64,000 nucleotides of DNA from the NCBI GenBank assembly GCA_947044405.1, contig CAMRHE010000076.1, positions 5,376,001-5,440,000 on the forward strand, read 5' to 3'. Made by a program: the position numbers and the translations under genes. Numbering within the stretch: position 1 is the first letter of the stretch; the number at the start of each line of letters is the position of its first letter. The notes beneath the pieces were generated by a model. The model had not been told where the DNA came from and did no database searches. It saw only the letters and a list, made by a program, of their open reading frames with translations. Below are positions 34,490 to 45,851 of this stretch, in pieces. This DNA comes from Leptodactylus fallax (lineage: Eukaryota; Chordata; Amphibia; Anura; Leptodactylidae).

Positions 34490-35285
34490 TCCACATTCAG
34501 AGGAGCAGAGAGGAGATCACATCTTTTGGCTGATTTACAGTAATTACATAGTTTTTATCTTTCTATTGTTCTGCTACTTTACGGAGAACGACTTCATCTC
34601 TACATTAAGGATCCTCTGTGTTTTGTCTGGTCACCCGGAGCTTCAATGCTTATTAAGAAGTTTTCAACTTTACAAAAAAATTGAAAGCTAAGCGAAAACA
34701 AAGCAACAACTGCAAATAATCATGATAGAAAGTTTCCGATTAAAACAATTATATTACATTAACAAACCCAAAATCTCCTTGGCATCTGTTGGAAATGAAT
34801 AATGAACTTTATTTCCATATAATTTCAAAGGCCACGCAGGACAGCCAGCTGCACTCGGCAGGCTTAAGATGCATGCAACCGTCAAGCAATCTGTTTTCCT
34901 TATTCTCTTGTTTGATAAACTACAAAGCCGTTTCACTCTTGCAAATCTTCGCAATAATGCCATTTAAATAGCTTGAAAGCCAAGATGTACTGTTGTGACT
35001 AGAGAAGATACTTAAAACCAAGGCAAGCGGTCAGCTACGCGGTTAGAGCCGTAATATCTGCTTCCTCTATCACTGTCAGGCACATTATCATCTAATGGAC
35101 AGTTGAAGAGAGACATCAAACAAAGCGCAACTTGGATTTTTTTCCACATGATCTTTTAATATTGCAATTAATTAACAGAACATCCTCAATACCCAAAAGC
35201 AGACACAAGTCAGCCCAGGGAATAGTCATTTAGTGACTTGTTCATTTAAATTGCCATATGTGTAGTTAGGCCTGCCAATGAATAT
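34490..35285. other. Repeat-free island, candidate conserved non-coding element
   Basis: No MITE ends or tandem units. Contains GATTTACAGTAATTACATAG, AAATAATCATGATAG and GCAATTAATTAACAG plus a more GC-balanced core near 34830-34890 (CAGCCAGCTGCACTCGGCAG). Same style as 26220-26960; conservation untested. Confidence 0.3.
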
Positions 35286-35990
35286 TTTATGTACTGTATT
35301 TTTTAAAATCAAATATTGATATTGTGTGCATACAGGTAGACGTGTTACATCCATCCTTGGCAGAGCGCTCGCGTTCACACATCGACTGCCATTTCTGAAT
35401 ACAGAAGGTACGTTCTGAAGAAATATTGCACTGCATATCCCAAGGATATTTCAAAAAGAGAAGCAGGTTGGCAAAAAGTTGGCCAAAATGTTGCCACATA
35501 TGGATTGCAATCTATTTCTAGTTTTGGTTACAGCGATGCTTAAAAGAAGAAATTACGCTCAAGGGGTTCAAGTGGTTATCAGATTTACAAACTCTATTGC
35601 AAACAAATGACGACATTCGGAGTAAAAAACATTGGAGTTTCTGATATTCAGGATCTAAATCTATCAGTCGGAGTCAAGACTGGCAACCAAGTTCTTCTTT
35701 TATTCTGAATGACCCAGAACATCCATGGATTACACAGACCGTCCATTTCATACCATTGCCACCATGTAATGCTTCATTTCTCCAGTGGTGGTGCTGCAAG
35801 AAAACTGAATACTTGCCACCAAGTTCTCCACAGACTACAGCTGATAGCCAGGGTTCACAGAAGAGGGAAATTTTGTGACCATATTTTTATATGAGGACCC
35901 TTCAAACAAAAAGTAATTGTTCAACGTGGACTATCCCTTCACGAGCATCCTTATTAAAATAATGAGCTACTTGGGTTTGTTTGTCTCTAT
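35286..35990. other. MITE debris, no gene
   Basis: 35755-35945 contains a CCAGTGGTGGTGCTGCAAG block related to 28040. No clear ends. Confidence 0.4.
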
Positions 35991-35993
35991 ATA

Positions 35994-36536
35994 TAGTACT
36001 GTGCAAACATTTTTGACAAGTGTGGAAAAAAGCTGCAAAGTAAGAATGCTTTAAGAAATAGAAGGGTTAATAGTTTATTTTTGTCAATTAACAAAATGAA
36101 GTGAAGAAAAGAGAAATGTAAATCTATCAATATTTGGTGTGACCTTTGCCCTTTGCCTTCCATCAGTTCTTCTCGGGACACTTGTAGACAGTTTTTGAAG
36201 GAACTCGGCAGGGAGGTTGTTCCCACCACCATCTTGGAGAACTAAGCACAGATCTTCTGTGGATGTAGGCTTGCTCCAATCCTTCTGTCTCTATATGGTA
36301 TCCCAGACAGACTGGATGATGATGAGATCAGGGCTATATCTGTGGGGGCCGGATCATCACTTCTAGGACTCCTCCTCCAAGGGCAAAGGTCACACCAAAT
36401 ATTGATGGGATTTACAATTCTCTTTTCTTCATTCACTTCATTTAGTTGCCTAAATTAATATATTAACACTTCTATTTTTGAAAGCATTTCTACTTTGCTG
36501 TATTTTTTTTCTACCTAAAATTTTTGCACAGTACTG
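35994..36536 (-). mobile_element. Tc1 deletion derivative, copy 1
   Basis: Inverted ends of about 160 bp (TAGTACTGTGCAAACATTTT left; CAGTACTGTGCAAAAATTTT right, reversed). TA precedes the left end; the right TA has mutated to TG. The interior encodes, on the minus strand, only the transposase C-terminus: SPDLIIIQSVWD, then a KGQRSHQIL tail. Copies 2 and 3 are at 41042 and 62448. Confidence 0.85.
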
Positions 36537-37841
36537 TGCCTGGCACCTAATCTCTTGAAGTTTTAGTCTAAATAATGATATATAAATGGTGGTGACCAGA
36601 AATTTCCTACATTACTGGAATGTCCTGAGATTTAAATTTTATGGCCCAATTGCTTAAAAGTTGAAGGAAGGTCTATCAGGTGGGCTATTATTTTTGTCTT
36701 GGATTTTGTCACTTGCATTACATGTACGGCTTCCTATCTGCTATGAAATAATACTCAGGGCATATGTTATTAATACAAACACCTTTGGTAGCGCAGGGCA
36801 GGTTCTAAGATATTGCAAAACCTTAGAAGAAGGATTGAGATCATTATTTCTAACATCTCCTCAATCATCTGGAAATAGTAAATGAAAACTTTTTATCTGA
36901 GGGGATCTCGATAACACGAAGAATATCCCCAAGGGGATGGAAAAGCACAAATACCTTAATATAACCAGCAGAAACAGAGACAGCTTGTCACAAAGTGCCA
37001 CCTGCAGTAAGTCATTTATGTGGTAGCAGATCAGCAGGTGCAGGGTCCTCATGAGACAAAAGGTTTTCACACCGCTCTACTCACCGACCGGCCAGCTGCT
37101 GCCGTAATGTTCAGATGATGTATATAATATTGTATATCATAGCTGTTTGGCAGATTGTAATAGACAATTTCCATGGATGTCTGTGGAAATCTGTATAATC
37201 AGTGCGTTATGATATATCTCATCATGCTGGTTATACAGGAGAAAAATTTATATCATCATGCACACTGAGAAACGGAGAAGAAAAATATATAGAACCAACT
37301 TCAGTTCAACAACACTAGTAGCTAGTACTTTGTGTTATAATACATGTTACTCACCTCTCTGCAATCCAGGGTAACTTGTCTCATCCTCAGTGTGGCTTTC
37401 TGTTCTGTGTTTTTGCCATTTAGGTTGCCATAGTAACTAACATGGTCTGATGATGTCACCAGTAGCAGATTACTTACACTGAAATTGCCCCTTTAGATCT
37501 TAGGTAGTGTTTATAACCACTTGCAGTATTCTTGGTTCTATCTCTTGTTGTGAACTTTACTGCTGTATGTCCTGACCTCAGCCCCTGCCTTGTCTCTCCA
37601 AATATAAGTCTGATACCTTCTCTTTTCAATTTCTGCCTTCCTCTATCATGCTGTACCTCATGGTATTGACCTTTGACCACCCTGATGTTCACTTTGTTTT
37701 TTATGGTCAGTCCCTACCTGTCATCCTGTGTCTATAACCAAATACTTTGGGGCCACAACCAAGTGATGTGAAATGTCATAATCCCATGAGGCATTAAGAG
37801 AGAAGAGAGGAGGTCCCCTTAAAATGGACATACACAAAAGA
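36537..37841. other. No confident feature
   Basis: Short frames (36661-36885 +, 36861-37070 -) are hydrophobic by composition only. 37320-37760 may be LTR debris. Confidence 0.35.
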
Positions 37842-37845
37842 TTAA

Positions 37846-38238
37846 AGAGGACCTTTCATGTTCTCATCAATGTATTATATACCACTAGAAAGCTGCCAGT
37901 GCACTGAATTCAGTGCACTTTTGACTTTCCCAGTATGTGCCCTGGGGCTGGAGATATCGGTGCCGTTAGTTTCAGCACCGATATCTCCCCACTGTCAGGA
38001 CGGGCTTTACAGCTCAGCTTCATCGCTGGGTGGTAAGGAACGCTCCCCCCTCCGACAGTACTCTAACATAGCTTTGTACTGTCAAAGGGGGTGTTCCTTA
38101 CACCAATGACACTGAGCACCAATATCTCCAGCATCGGGGAACATACCGGAAAAGCCAACAGTGCACTGAATTCAGCGCACTGGAAGCTTTCTAGTGGTAT
38201 ATAATACCGCACATTGATGAGGGCATGAAAGGTCCTCT
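37846..38238. mobile_element. TTAA MITE, family E
   Basis: Ends AGAGGACCTTTCATG and CATGAAAGGTCCTCT are flanked by TTAA (37842-37845, 38239-38242). Arms also pair TATATACCACTAGAAAGCT with AGCTTTCTAGTGGTATATA and GTGCACTGAATTCAGTGCAC-type blocks. Confidence 0.85.
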
Positions 38239-38482
38239 TTAACAAAGACCAAATCTAGCGATTCAGGAGGAACTGGTCAACCATCTCCAAACAGAAGATG
38301 TCGAAGAAATGTGCATATGGATTTGAACGTGCCTTTTTGTTCTCAGAGAAGATAATCCGAGTTGTCTGGTGATAAATTACTTCCTTCTCTCTTTTGATTT
38401 ATCTGGCCACTATCGAATGTATATGGTCAGCCTTAGATAAAACGTCTTCAGACAGTGATAACCAGTTTTGAAATTTTGACAC

Positions 38483-38675
38483 AACATGGATTGTCCATGG
38501 TTAGAAAACATGGCTGCTTTCTCCTTCTCAGGAAGTGACCTCACCTCCATAGGTCATATTCAAATGAATGGGACTGAGCTGCAGCATAACCAGGTGACCA
38601 ACGGACATAAAGTTACTTCCTGAGAATAAGGAAGCAGCTATATTTTTCTAATTGTGGACAACCCCTCTAACCAAA
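38483..38675. mobile_element. Decayed palindromic MITE
   Basis: ATTGTCCATGGTTAGAAAAC at left mirrors TTTCTAATTGTGGACAACCC at right; AGGAAGTGACCTCA mirrors AAAGTTACTTCCTGA. Related to 13960-14280. Confidence 0.65.
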
Positions 38676-38818
38676 GAGAAAAGATGTTCTGCAGCAGCTG
38701 ATCTTTCAATTATAATGCATATTACCTATTTGTCAGGCAACTGCAGATTGCAAACGTTTAGATTCTAAAACATCATAAAACAAGCCTTCCATTGGAAAAC
38801 TTCTCAGAGTGTGGGGAT

Positions 38819-39107
38819 TAGAAATTAGCGAAGTTTTCAAAAATTCGATTCGGCAACTTCGCCGAATTTTCCAATACCATTCTATTCGATCCGAATTAAA
38901 TCACAGCGAATAAACAGCTATTTCCTGTCTGCAGAGAGCCGAGGTGGGCGGAAAAATGGCGGAACCCCTTGGATGCCGCGGTCATGTTTTGAACAAAATG
39001 CGATTCTTTACCATGAAGCATGAGGATATCCAGATTCGATGTGAGTCGAATATTTCCTGAAATTCAGATCAAATTCCACTTTTTCAGCTTCGATTCGCTC
39101 ATCTCTA
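38819..39107. mobile_element. hAT-type MITE, TAGAGATG family
   Basis: Starts TAGAAATTAGCGAAG and ends CGATTCGCTCATCTCTA. A perfect 8-bp duplication GTGGGGAT flanks it (38811-38818 and 39108-39115). Confidence 0.85.
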
Positions 39108-39438
39108 GTGGGGATCTTAATAATACACTACATATATGAGCAGTCTACTTTACTATGGCTTACCTATCAGAAGTCAATTTTAATTCCCATTTTCCAATTG
39201 TCCGACATTAAGACCCTCACTAGTTCTGCTGATGCTTGTAGTATTGGAATTGTCTCTGACACTTGAAGTATCTTAATGAGCAAGTTCAGACAGACTTGGT
39301 AAGTTTGCTTCTAGTTTTGATCCATATTCTTATCCATAGGAGGAATTTATCAAGTCTGGCATTTGCTATGTCAGTCTTGATCCCATGTGCCCTGATGTGG
39401 AAATGCACCTAATTTATTAAGAGGCACATGACTCTTAA

Positions 39439-39707
39439 TGGAACTCTGTCAGGTCCAATATGCCTCCCAAACCAGAAATAATGCAACATAGGGGACTTTT
39501 ATAGGAACAGAAACATACCTTTGTGGACAAAAATTGCTGAAGCAATGCAAAAATAATCATCTTTTTATGGAAAGATTTGCATATCCGTAGAAAGATAATT
39601 TTCTTTATACTGTTTCATCAGTTTGTGGCCGTAAAGATATGTCTAACGACCCCTAAATGACACCATTATTTGTTTGGGAGGCATTTTGAACCTGACAGAC
39701 TCCCTTT
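39439..39707. mobile_element. TTAA-type MITE, family F
   Basis: Left TGGAACTCTGTCAGGT after TTAA (39435-39438) mirrors right ACCTGACAGACTCCC. Blocks ATGCCTCCCAAAC and GTTTGGGAGGCAT pair. The right end carries the target site of the next element. Confidence 0.75.
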
Positions 39708-40070
39708 TAGAGATGGGTGAACCCCTCAGGATTCATTTTTTGTTCGGCTGGTTCAGGTCCCTGATTCGTTTCTAATCAAACAAGTTGGGTACAAAGCAGA
39801 CTTTAAATTGGCTTAAAACATAGTGTAGGACACTTTCATGGCTTCTAGAAACCGGGCGCTCCTGTGGGACTCTCCTGTGATTGGCCCATTTTAATTTAGC
39901 GCCAGAGCAGGTGCTTAGTAGCGGTGGTGGTCCCGCTATCACAGAAGAGCCACTGCCGCTATTGAATTCGTCTGAAATGAATAACAAATTGTTTGCTTTC
40001 ATTAAAAAAGGAACAATTTGGAATATTCAGGTCAAATCTGGTTTGTTACCAACTGATTTGCTCATCTCTA
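39708..40070. mobile_element. hAT-type MITE, TAGAGATG family, inserted at a MITE end
   Basis: Starts TAGAGATGGGTGAACC and ends TTTGCTCATCTCTA. A perfect 8-bp duplication CTCCCTTT flanks it (39700-39707, 40071-40078). The left copy is the terminal sequence of the family F MITE, so this insertion is the younger one. Confidence 0.85.
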
Positions 40071-40084
40071 CTCCCTTTTGATGA

Positions 40085-40915
40085 CTTGGGCACATCTTCT
40101 GTCCTCATGGCACCATAAACTGAAATCTATGCCAGGCCATGGGAAGCCATACCTACCCGTTAAGCCCCAGCAAGCCTACTTTTTGGCATATGGAGTGCGA
40201 ATCGGCAAAAAGCTTCTGGTGTAAATTCTTTCATAAATTCTCTCCATTGCGTCTGTACTTTGATCCACACTCGTGTCTAAAGGAGGCAATACTATAATAG
40301 TTTGTTCTGGCATAATGTTTTATATTTTTTGATGGCACGAATGGACTCCCTGGTTGTCACCATGAATCATTTCAATTGAGTTATTGTAACTTTTCTTAAC
40401 ATCAGGGCAACCCGTATTCTTTGAGATAGACTTGTTGAGTCACAGCAGGCTGGGCAGAAAATTGGCTGAACATTAGCTCAATGATCCGTGGAACTAAAAA
40501 TAGAGCATAAAGCTTCATAGAAACAAATATTCTGTATTAAATAAAAAGACAATTCATAGAATTACCAAAATGGGAGACTAAAGAGGCACCAGAAATAACC
40601 CAAGATCATAGCCATGAGAATTTAGCCAAGCAACGGCAAGAACTAGACAGATAAGGTCCACAATTACTAAGGCGGATGTGCCTCAAAAGTGGTCAAAAAT
40701 GTGCCTCAACTCAACAGTGCATTTTGGTGCACTGTGGCGAATGTTTTAGACAGTGAGCAGAGCGGGGCAGGAATCTAGGTCAGAAAACTGGCAAGAGTTA
40801 TACCACAAATCTATGCTAGTTCCTGACTGGCGTAGAACTTCAACCAGGCACATCTACATGCGCTAAAATTGGCTAGAGTGCAAGTCTTAAGAATTTTCCC
40901 CCAAAGGTCCTTTCT
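40085..40915. other. Family M MITE debris
   Basis: Blocks such as AAACTGAAATCTATGCCAG (40118) and TATGCTAGTTCCTGACTGGCG (40813) resemble 11240 and 54078. No reliable ends, no gene. Confidence 0.4.
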
Positions 40916-41041
40916 CGCCTTTCCTCTTGGTTCAAGATATCCTGAGATGCCATTAAAAACATGATTGTGCAGTACTCTGTGCCGCATTCCGCTGTATCAT
41001 CTGTAAGAATGTATCAAATTTGCATTGTGAGAAATTCAATG

Positions 41042-41558
41042 CATGTATGGGTGCAAAACCTTTAGGCATATGTGGAAAAAAATGTTTCAAAGTAAGAATG
41101 CTTTCAGAAATAGAAGTGCTAATCATTTATTTTTGACAATTAACAAAATGAAGTGAATGGAGAAAAGAGAAATGTAAATCCCATTAATATTTGGTGTGAC
41201 CTTTGCCCTTTGCCTTCCATCAATTCTTGGTACTTGCAGACAGTTGTTGGCAGAACTTGGCAGGGAGGTTGTTCCCGCCACCATCTTAGAGAACTAAGCA
41301 CATATCTTCTGTGGATGTAGGCTTGCTCCAATCCTTCTGTCTCTTCATGTCATCCCAGACAGACCGGACAATAATGAGATCAGGGCTCTGTGGGGATCAT
41401 ATCATTATTTCCAGGACTCTTCTTCCAAATATTGATGAAATTAGAGTTCTTTTTTATTCACTCATTTTATTTTGTTAATTTAATAAAATAAACTACTAAC
41501 ACTTCTAATTTCGAAAGCATTCTTACTTTGTAGAAGAACAAACCTTTGCACAATACTG
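41042..41558 (-). mobile_element. Tc1 deletion derivative, copy 2
   Basis: The left end is mutated (TGTATGGGTGCAAAACC); the right end, reversed, reads CAGTATTGTGCAAAGG and is followed by TA. The minus strand encodes the same transposase tail as copy 1, with the pseudo-catalytic position read as Arg (LIIVRSVWDDMKR). Confidence 0.8.
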
Positions 41559-42857
41559 TACATGAATGTGAATAGGAATGTCTCATGGTATTGGAGGAAC
41601 ACCAAGAGGTGCAATGAAAAAGGGAAGAAAAAGTGTTCCATATATATGGCAATGTAGCTAAAAAGAAAATAAGCAGGTGCAATATTTAGAAGCTGTTATT
41701 CAAGCTACCTCTGATGCTAAAACATACAAGACCTCATTGCTATGGATTGAAGCACTTACTTCCATAAACTTGTTTGTGCAGGAACATGACGTCAACAGCT
41801 GAGAGATGGCTCCATGCTGTGTTTGACTATACAAGAGCATTAATCTTAATTGAACTCCGAAAAGTCTCTTTTTACTGCCCTTTTATTTTCTGATATGAGC
41901 ATACACAGTAATTTTCTTTTGCTTCAAGTAATAGTTGGATATGTAGCTCCGATTCCGTTTCTACTGATACAAACATTCCAATTTACAATGACATCCAGTC
42001 AACAGAGGAAGTGATCTCTGCGCACAGAAATATAGGAACATGGAGTATGACAGCAGATGAAGAACAATTTGAGCATCCAGTCTAGTGTTTTTCTTTCAAG
42101 GTCACAGTGTTATTTTGGTGTTCAGTTCAAGCACTATATTTACCACAAACACCTTGCTCAAAATCGTCTCATCAAAGTGCTGAAAGCATACAAGGATCAG
42201 AAAAAGGATTCTGTACATGCACTTGAAACTTAAGGAGGAAAACTTTTCATCCAAGTTTGCAGTGAATTGTGTTACTGACGTGCTTATCCCTGTTCTGCAA
42301 GGTCTCAGTATTTTTGATACAAGTCTATAGATAATAATATAGTTTATATATCTAGTCAAGTGTTGGTACAATCATGATTTCCACAATATTACAATAATAC
42401 ATTCATTGAAATGATGAATTTGTTTCCACAAAATGTCACCGACTTCTTCCTGAATCAGGGGCACAACCATGCGGTAGAACTGAGGTCTCCACTAGTTAGG
42501 AACTGGTGAAGATGTCCATAACAGAAAGCTGGCGTGAGCTTTAATAAATATGTTGGGTCCAGGCGTCCCCGTCCCTATCCCCACCCTGCTCTGCCGTCAG
42601 AACTGGGCTTATGGCACACATTTGGTGGAAGAAAGGGCATTGTGCCACAATATAACTCCTCTACACTAGAAAACTGGCATAGAGGGATGAATAAATCCCT
42701 CTCATTATGTATTGTTTGTCTTATAAAATGCTCAGTGCTGCTCCCTAAAGTGTAGTGCACAGTGAAGAGCTGGTAAGTGAACTGGTGGAAGGGAAGAAGA
42801 AACATAAATGATGTATAATAATTTTGGTTACTAAACAATAGGATTTATGCCAGCAGT
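41559..42857. other. No confident gene
   Basis: AT-rich with short minus-strand frames. A GTTGGGTCCAGGCGTCCCCG patch at 42553 may be MITE residue. Confidence 0.4.
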
Positions 42858-43450
42858 CATAATACAGAAAGGTCATTGTAACGGCCTGTACCTCTCCTAG
42901 CAAATGCAGCCATTGTCTTGCCTCTGGTTCACACTATGTGGTTTTCTGACTTTCCATGTTGCTGTGTGATTCCTTCTTTTGCTGCACCTGGTCCAGCCCA
43001 TAGGGTTAGTGCGCCCCTCCTCCCTACCACCTGAAGGCCTAACTAGCTCACCTGTGGGCCTTTCCTGAACCAATCTCCACCTATTTATACCTGCTTTACC
43101 CTTAGCATAGGGGCTGATGCGTGTTGTACTGGTGTGTGTCCTGCTCCTGATCTGCATGCATATTTTGGTTTTGTATGTCCATCTTGTCCATTTTTAATCC
43201 TAGTCTGTTTTTATTCCTTCTACCTGTAGCCCCTGTAGCTCCTGCTACTGGTGTTTGTCCTGTCTTGATTCCTATCTGATTTTAGTCTGTTTGCCAGTTC
43301 ATCTTGTTTTAGTCTCTGTTCACATTCGGTGGTTTTATACACGTTATACTGTTTCTGTGGTGCTCTGCACCACAGTTCTGTCTACTAGTAATGCCCTTAG
43401 AGGTGGCTCCAAACCAAACTGGTTTGGTAGCGCAGCAGGTCCACAATCAG
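42858..43450. other. Possible solo-LTR-like debris
   Basis: Contains CACCTATTTATACCTGC, a TATA-like motif at 43079, followed by pyrimidine-rich CCTG/TTGTCC repeats like those of frog Ty3-type LTRs. No flanking duplication, primer site or pol frame was found. Confidence 0.25.
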
Positions 43451-43689
43451 CTGCCCATGACAAATATGCAGTATTAGGGGAAAACAACTGGTGGATGCTG
43501 GTCTAAACCTTATATAGTTAATAGAGCCTCAATAAAGTATATTAACATCATAGAGGAGGATAGCACATGTTACTTACCTCCTCCAACCTACAGTTCTTCC
43601 ACCCATCCTACCATGCTGAATGGTGTTCACTTTTTTATCATGGCTGATGTTGGTTTACCAGGAAAACTGGTGCCCACTCTTTGCTCTAG

Positions 43690-44030
43690 CAGCCTATTTA
43701 AGGCCCCAGTGGTGTCCTGCAGCAAAAAAGCACTGTGGGAAAAACTGTGGCATCAACGCATCGTGGTTTTTCCCACAACGCTTTGCACAGAAAGTTCGCA
43801 GAGGTTTCCTCTGCGGTCTTTGTTTCAATTATTCCTATAGGGAAACCGCCAGCATTTCCATAGGTATAAATGACATGCTACGATTTCCAAAACCGCAACG
43901 TTTTTGGAAATCGCAGCATGTCCACTGCGTGTATTTTACCACAAAGTGGGGATGGGATTGGCTAGAATCCCATCCATTTTGCTGTGACTGTAAAACGCCG
44001 CTTTTTTTTCCGCGGTGTTTACTCCACGTG
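43690..44030. mobile_element. Decayed palindromic MITE, family P
   Basis: Internal pairs include TGCGATTTCCAAAAACG-type arms (ACGATTTCCAAAACCGCAAC then GTTTTTGGAAATCGCAGCAT) and GGGATTGGCTAGAATCCCATCC. A related copy in inverse orientation is at 59770-60065. The 155-codon frame across it is incidental. Confidence 0.55.
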
Positions 44031-45589
44031 GTGCCCCGACTTAAAAGAGAAATCAGCCTGCCATGTTTTGTCTGCAGATCTAGCTGACTTGTTTTGTCTG
44101 CAGATTTATCTGGCTCCTCCTCCTGCTTGTTGTGTTATCTTGACTCCTGATCATCCCTGGCCTTATTTTTGACCTTGTTCTTGGATCACACCTGCCTTGA
44201 TCTTAGGATTGTTCACCTGGTACTTTTTGTTGTACTCCTTGCTTGGATCTTCTGGGGATGATGTTTGACTTCTAGCTATCCTTCTACTTCTACATCACTT
44301 GGTGACTAGCCGTGTCACCACAACCTAGAAATATAAGCCAAAAGTCCACACCTACTTGGAGAGATTAAGACTAAAGAATAGGACAGACTAGACTCCACAC
44401 CTCGGTCTAGCCAGCGCCAAACTTTCTTAAGAATCTTTCAGACTGACAAGACACAAATAGAAAATGTTTTTGAAATCTGTTACACTTCCCAGTCATTGAA
44501 TGTGTCGGTTATTTCATGTACAATGTTGAGTCTGTGTCATTTGTTTGCTTGGTGTCATGGCACCTAAAATGTTCTTTATAATGCAAAGCGTCATCAAACC
44601 TTGAATCAGAATTCTCTGACGTCTAAAAAAAATAAAAAATAAAAATACAAGTCGCTCAAATCATGAACGTGGCTTGACTATGAAAGATAATATAGATGAA
44701 ACTTTTTGAAGATCACTTCCTTCTCTTCATTAATGTCAGATCGTGTTATTAAAGATAATAAAATGTCAATTATTTTTACAAGTTAACTTCAAACTCATTC
44801 TTGACGAAGCGCATATGTTTTCTCCCAGCTCTGATACGCGCTGCAGAACTGACCAGATGGAACAGTTGGAGGGAAGAAAAATAGATTTCTATTGAAAGTG
44901 TTTACACACAAATATTCTTTATTCCTCTAAGTGTGCCTAATCTGACATTTTCACAGTCTTCAGAATGAATGAAGCACTGAGTTAATTGGACAGCTTATCT
45001 ATTAAAGAAATTCTTCTTGCATATTTTAGTCCAGGGGAATTTGCTATCTTTCAGTGTACAGTGATGTATTGTGACTTTTTCGACTTTTAAGTCGAATTTT
45101 CATTTTTCTTCATATCAGTTATTTACATTAAAATACATTTTCTTCTTCTTTTGTATTTAGCTGTAATATATATTTTTGACATTTTTGACGCGGTATTTTC
45201 ATTTATCTAGAGGCAGGGTGACCTCGTAGGTAGGAGACCGGGGCATTGGAGTTCAAGAGACAAATAGTGTGATAATTTATTGATTATTTCCAACTTTTTA
45301 ATTTTTTTTAACGTCAATTTCACAAAGATTGAGCAAAATCATTGATGTGATGAACTAATTAAAAAGATTAAATTGCAAATAAATTAATAATTTGAACAAT
45401 AAGTACAACTGGGCTAATTTTGTTACCGCTTCTTACATTGTACACATTGAAAAAAAAGACTATTATAAAACATAAAGAACTAAAACTTTTTGAAGTCTAA
45501 CTCATCTGCCATAGCTGTATACAAATAGCAACAAAATGAGTTCAGGTTGCCTAGCAATCTCTTGAGTTTTTGTCCAGGTGACCACCATA
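44031..45589. other. LTR-like debris then repeat-free AT-rich DNA
   Basis: 44040-44400 resembles LTR debris. 44500-45100 lacks repeats and contains a GC-balanced core TCTGATACGCGCTGCAGAAC near 44830 within AT-rich DNA; it is a weak candidate for conserved non-coding sequence. Confidence 0.3.
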
Positions 45590-45593
45590 TTAA

Positions 45594-45847
45594 AGGGGTT
45601 GTCGAATGATCAACACTAATCACCTATTCACAGGACAGACCTAAAGTGTCTTATCACTGGGGGTCCCACAAGTCATGAGAACAAAGCATTAAACTTAGTC
45701 ATCTCCATCAGTCCCACAGACTTTGAATGAAGTAGTGGTGTGCATGTTCAATTCTAATAGGGAACAGGGTACCCCATTCTCATGATCGAGAGGGTCCCAG
45801 TGGTGGACACATATCACCAATCCTGTGATGATCTTGAGACAACGCCT
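45594..45847. mobile_element. TTAA MITE
   Basis: Left AGGGGTTGTCGAATGATC and right GATCTTGAGACAACGCC are flanked by TTAA (45590-45593, 45848-45851). Internal CTATTCACAGGACAG pairs with a diverged ATCCTGTGATG. Confidence 0.75.
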
Positions 45848-45851
45848 TTAA

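Noticed and set aside
43620..44087. 155-codon + strand ORF
   Set aside because: Mostly spans a palindromic MITE; no domain; the frame is incidental.
42858..44400. A complete Ty3-type LTR retrotransposon
   Set aside because: LTR-like composition only; no paired LTRs, primer site, or gag-pol frame.
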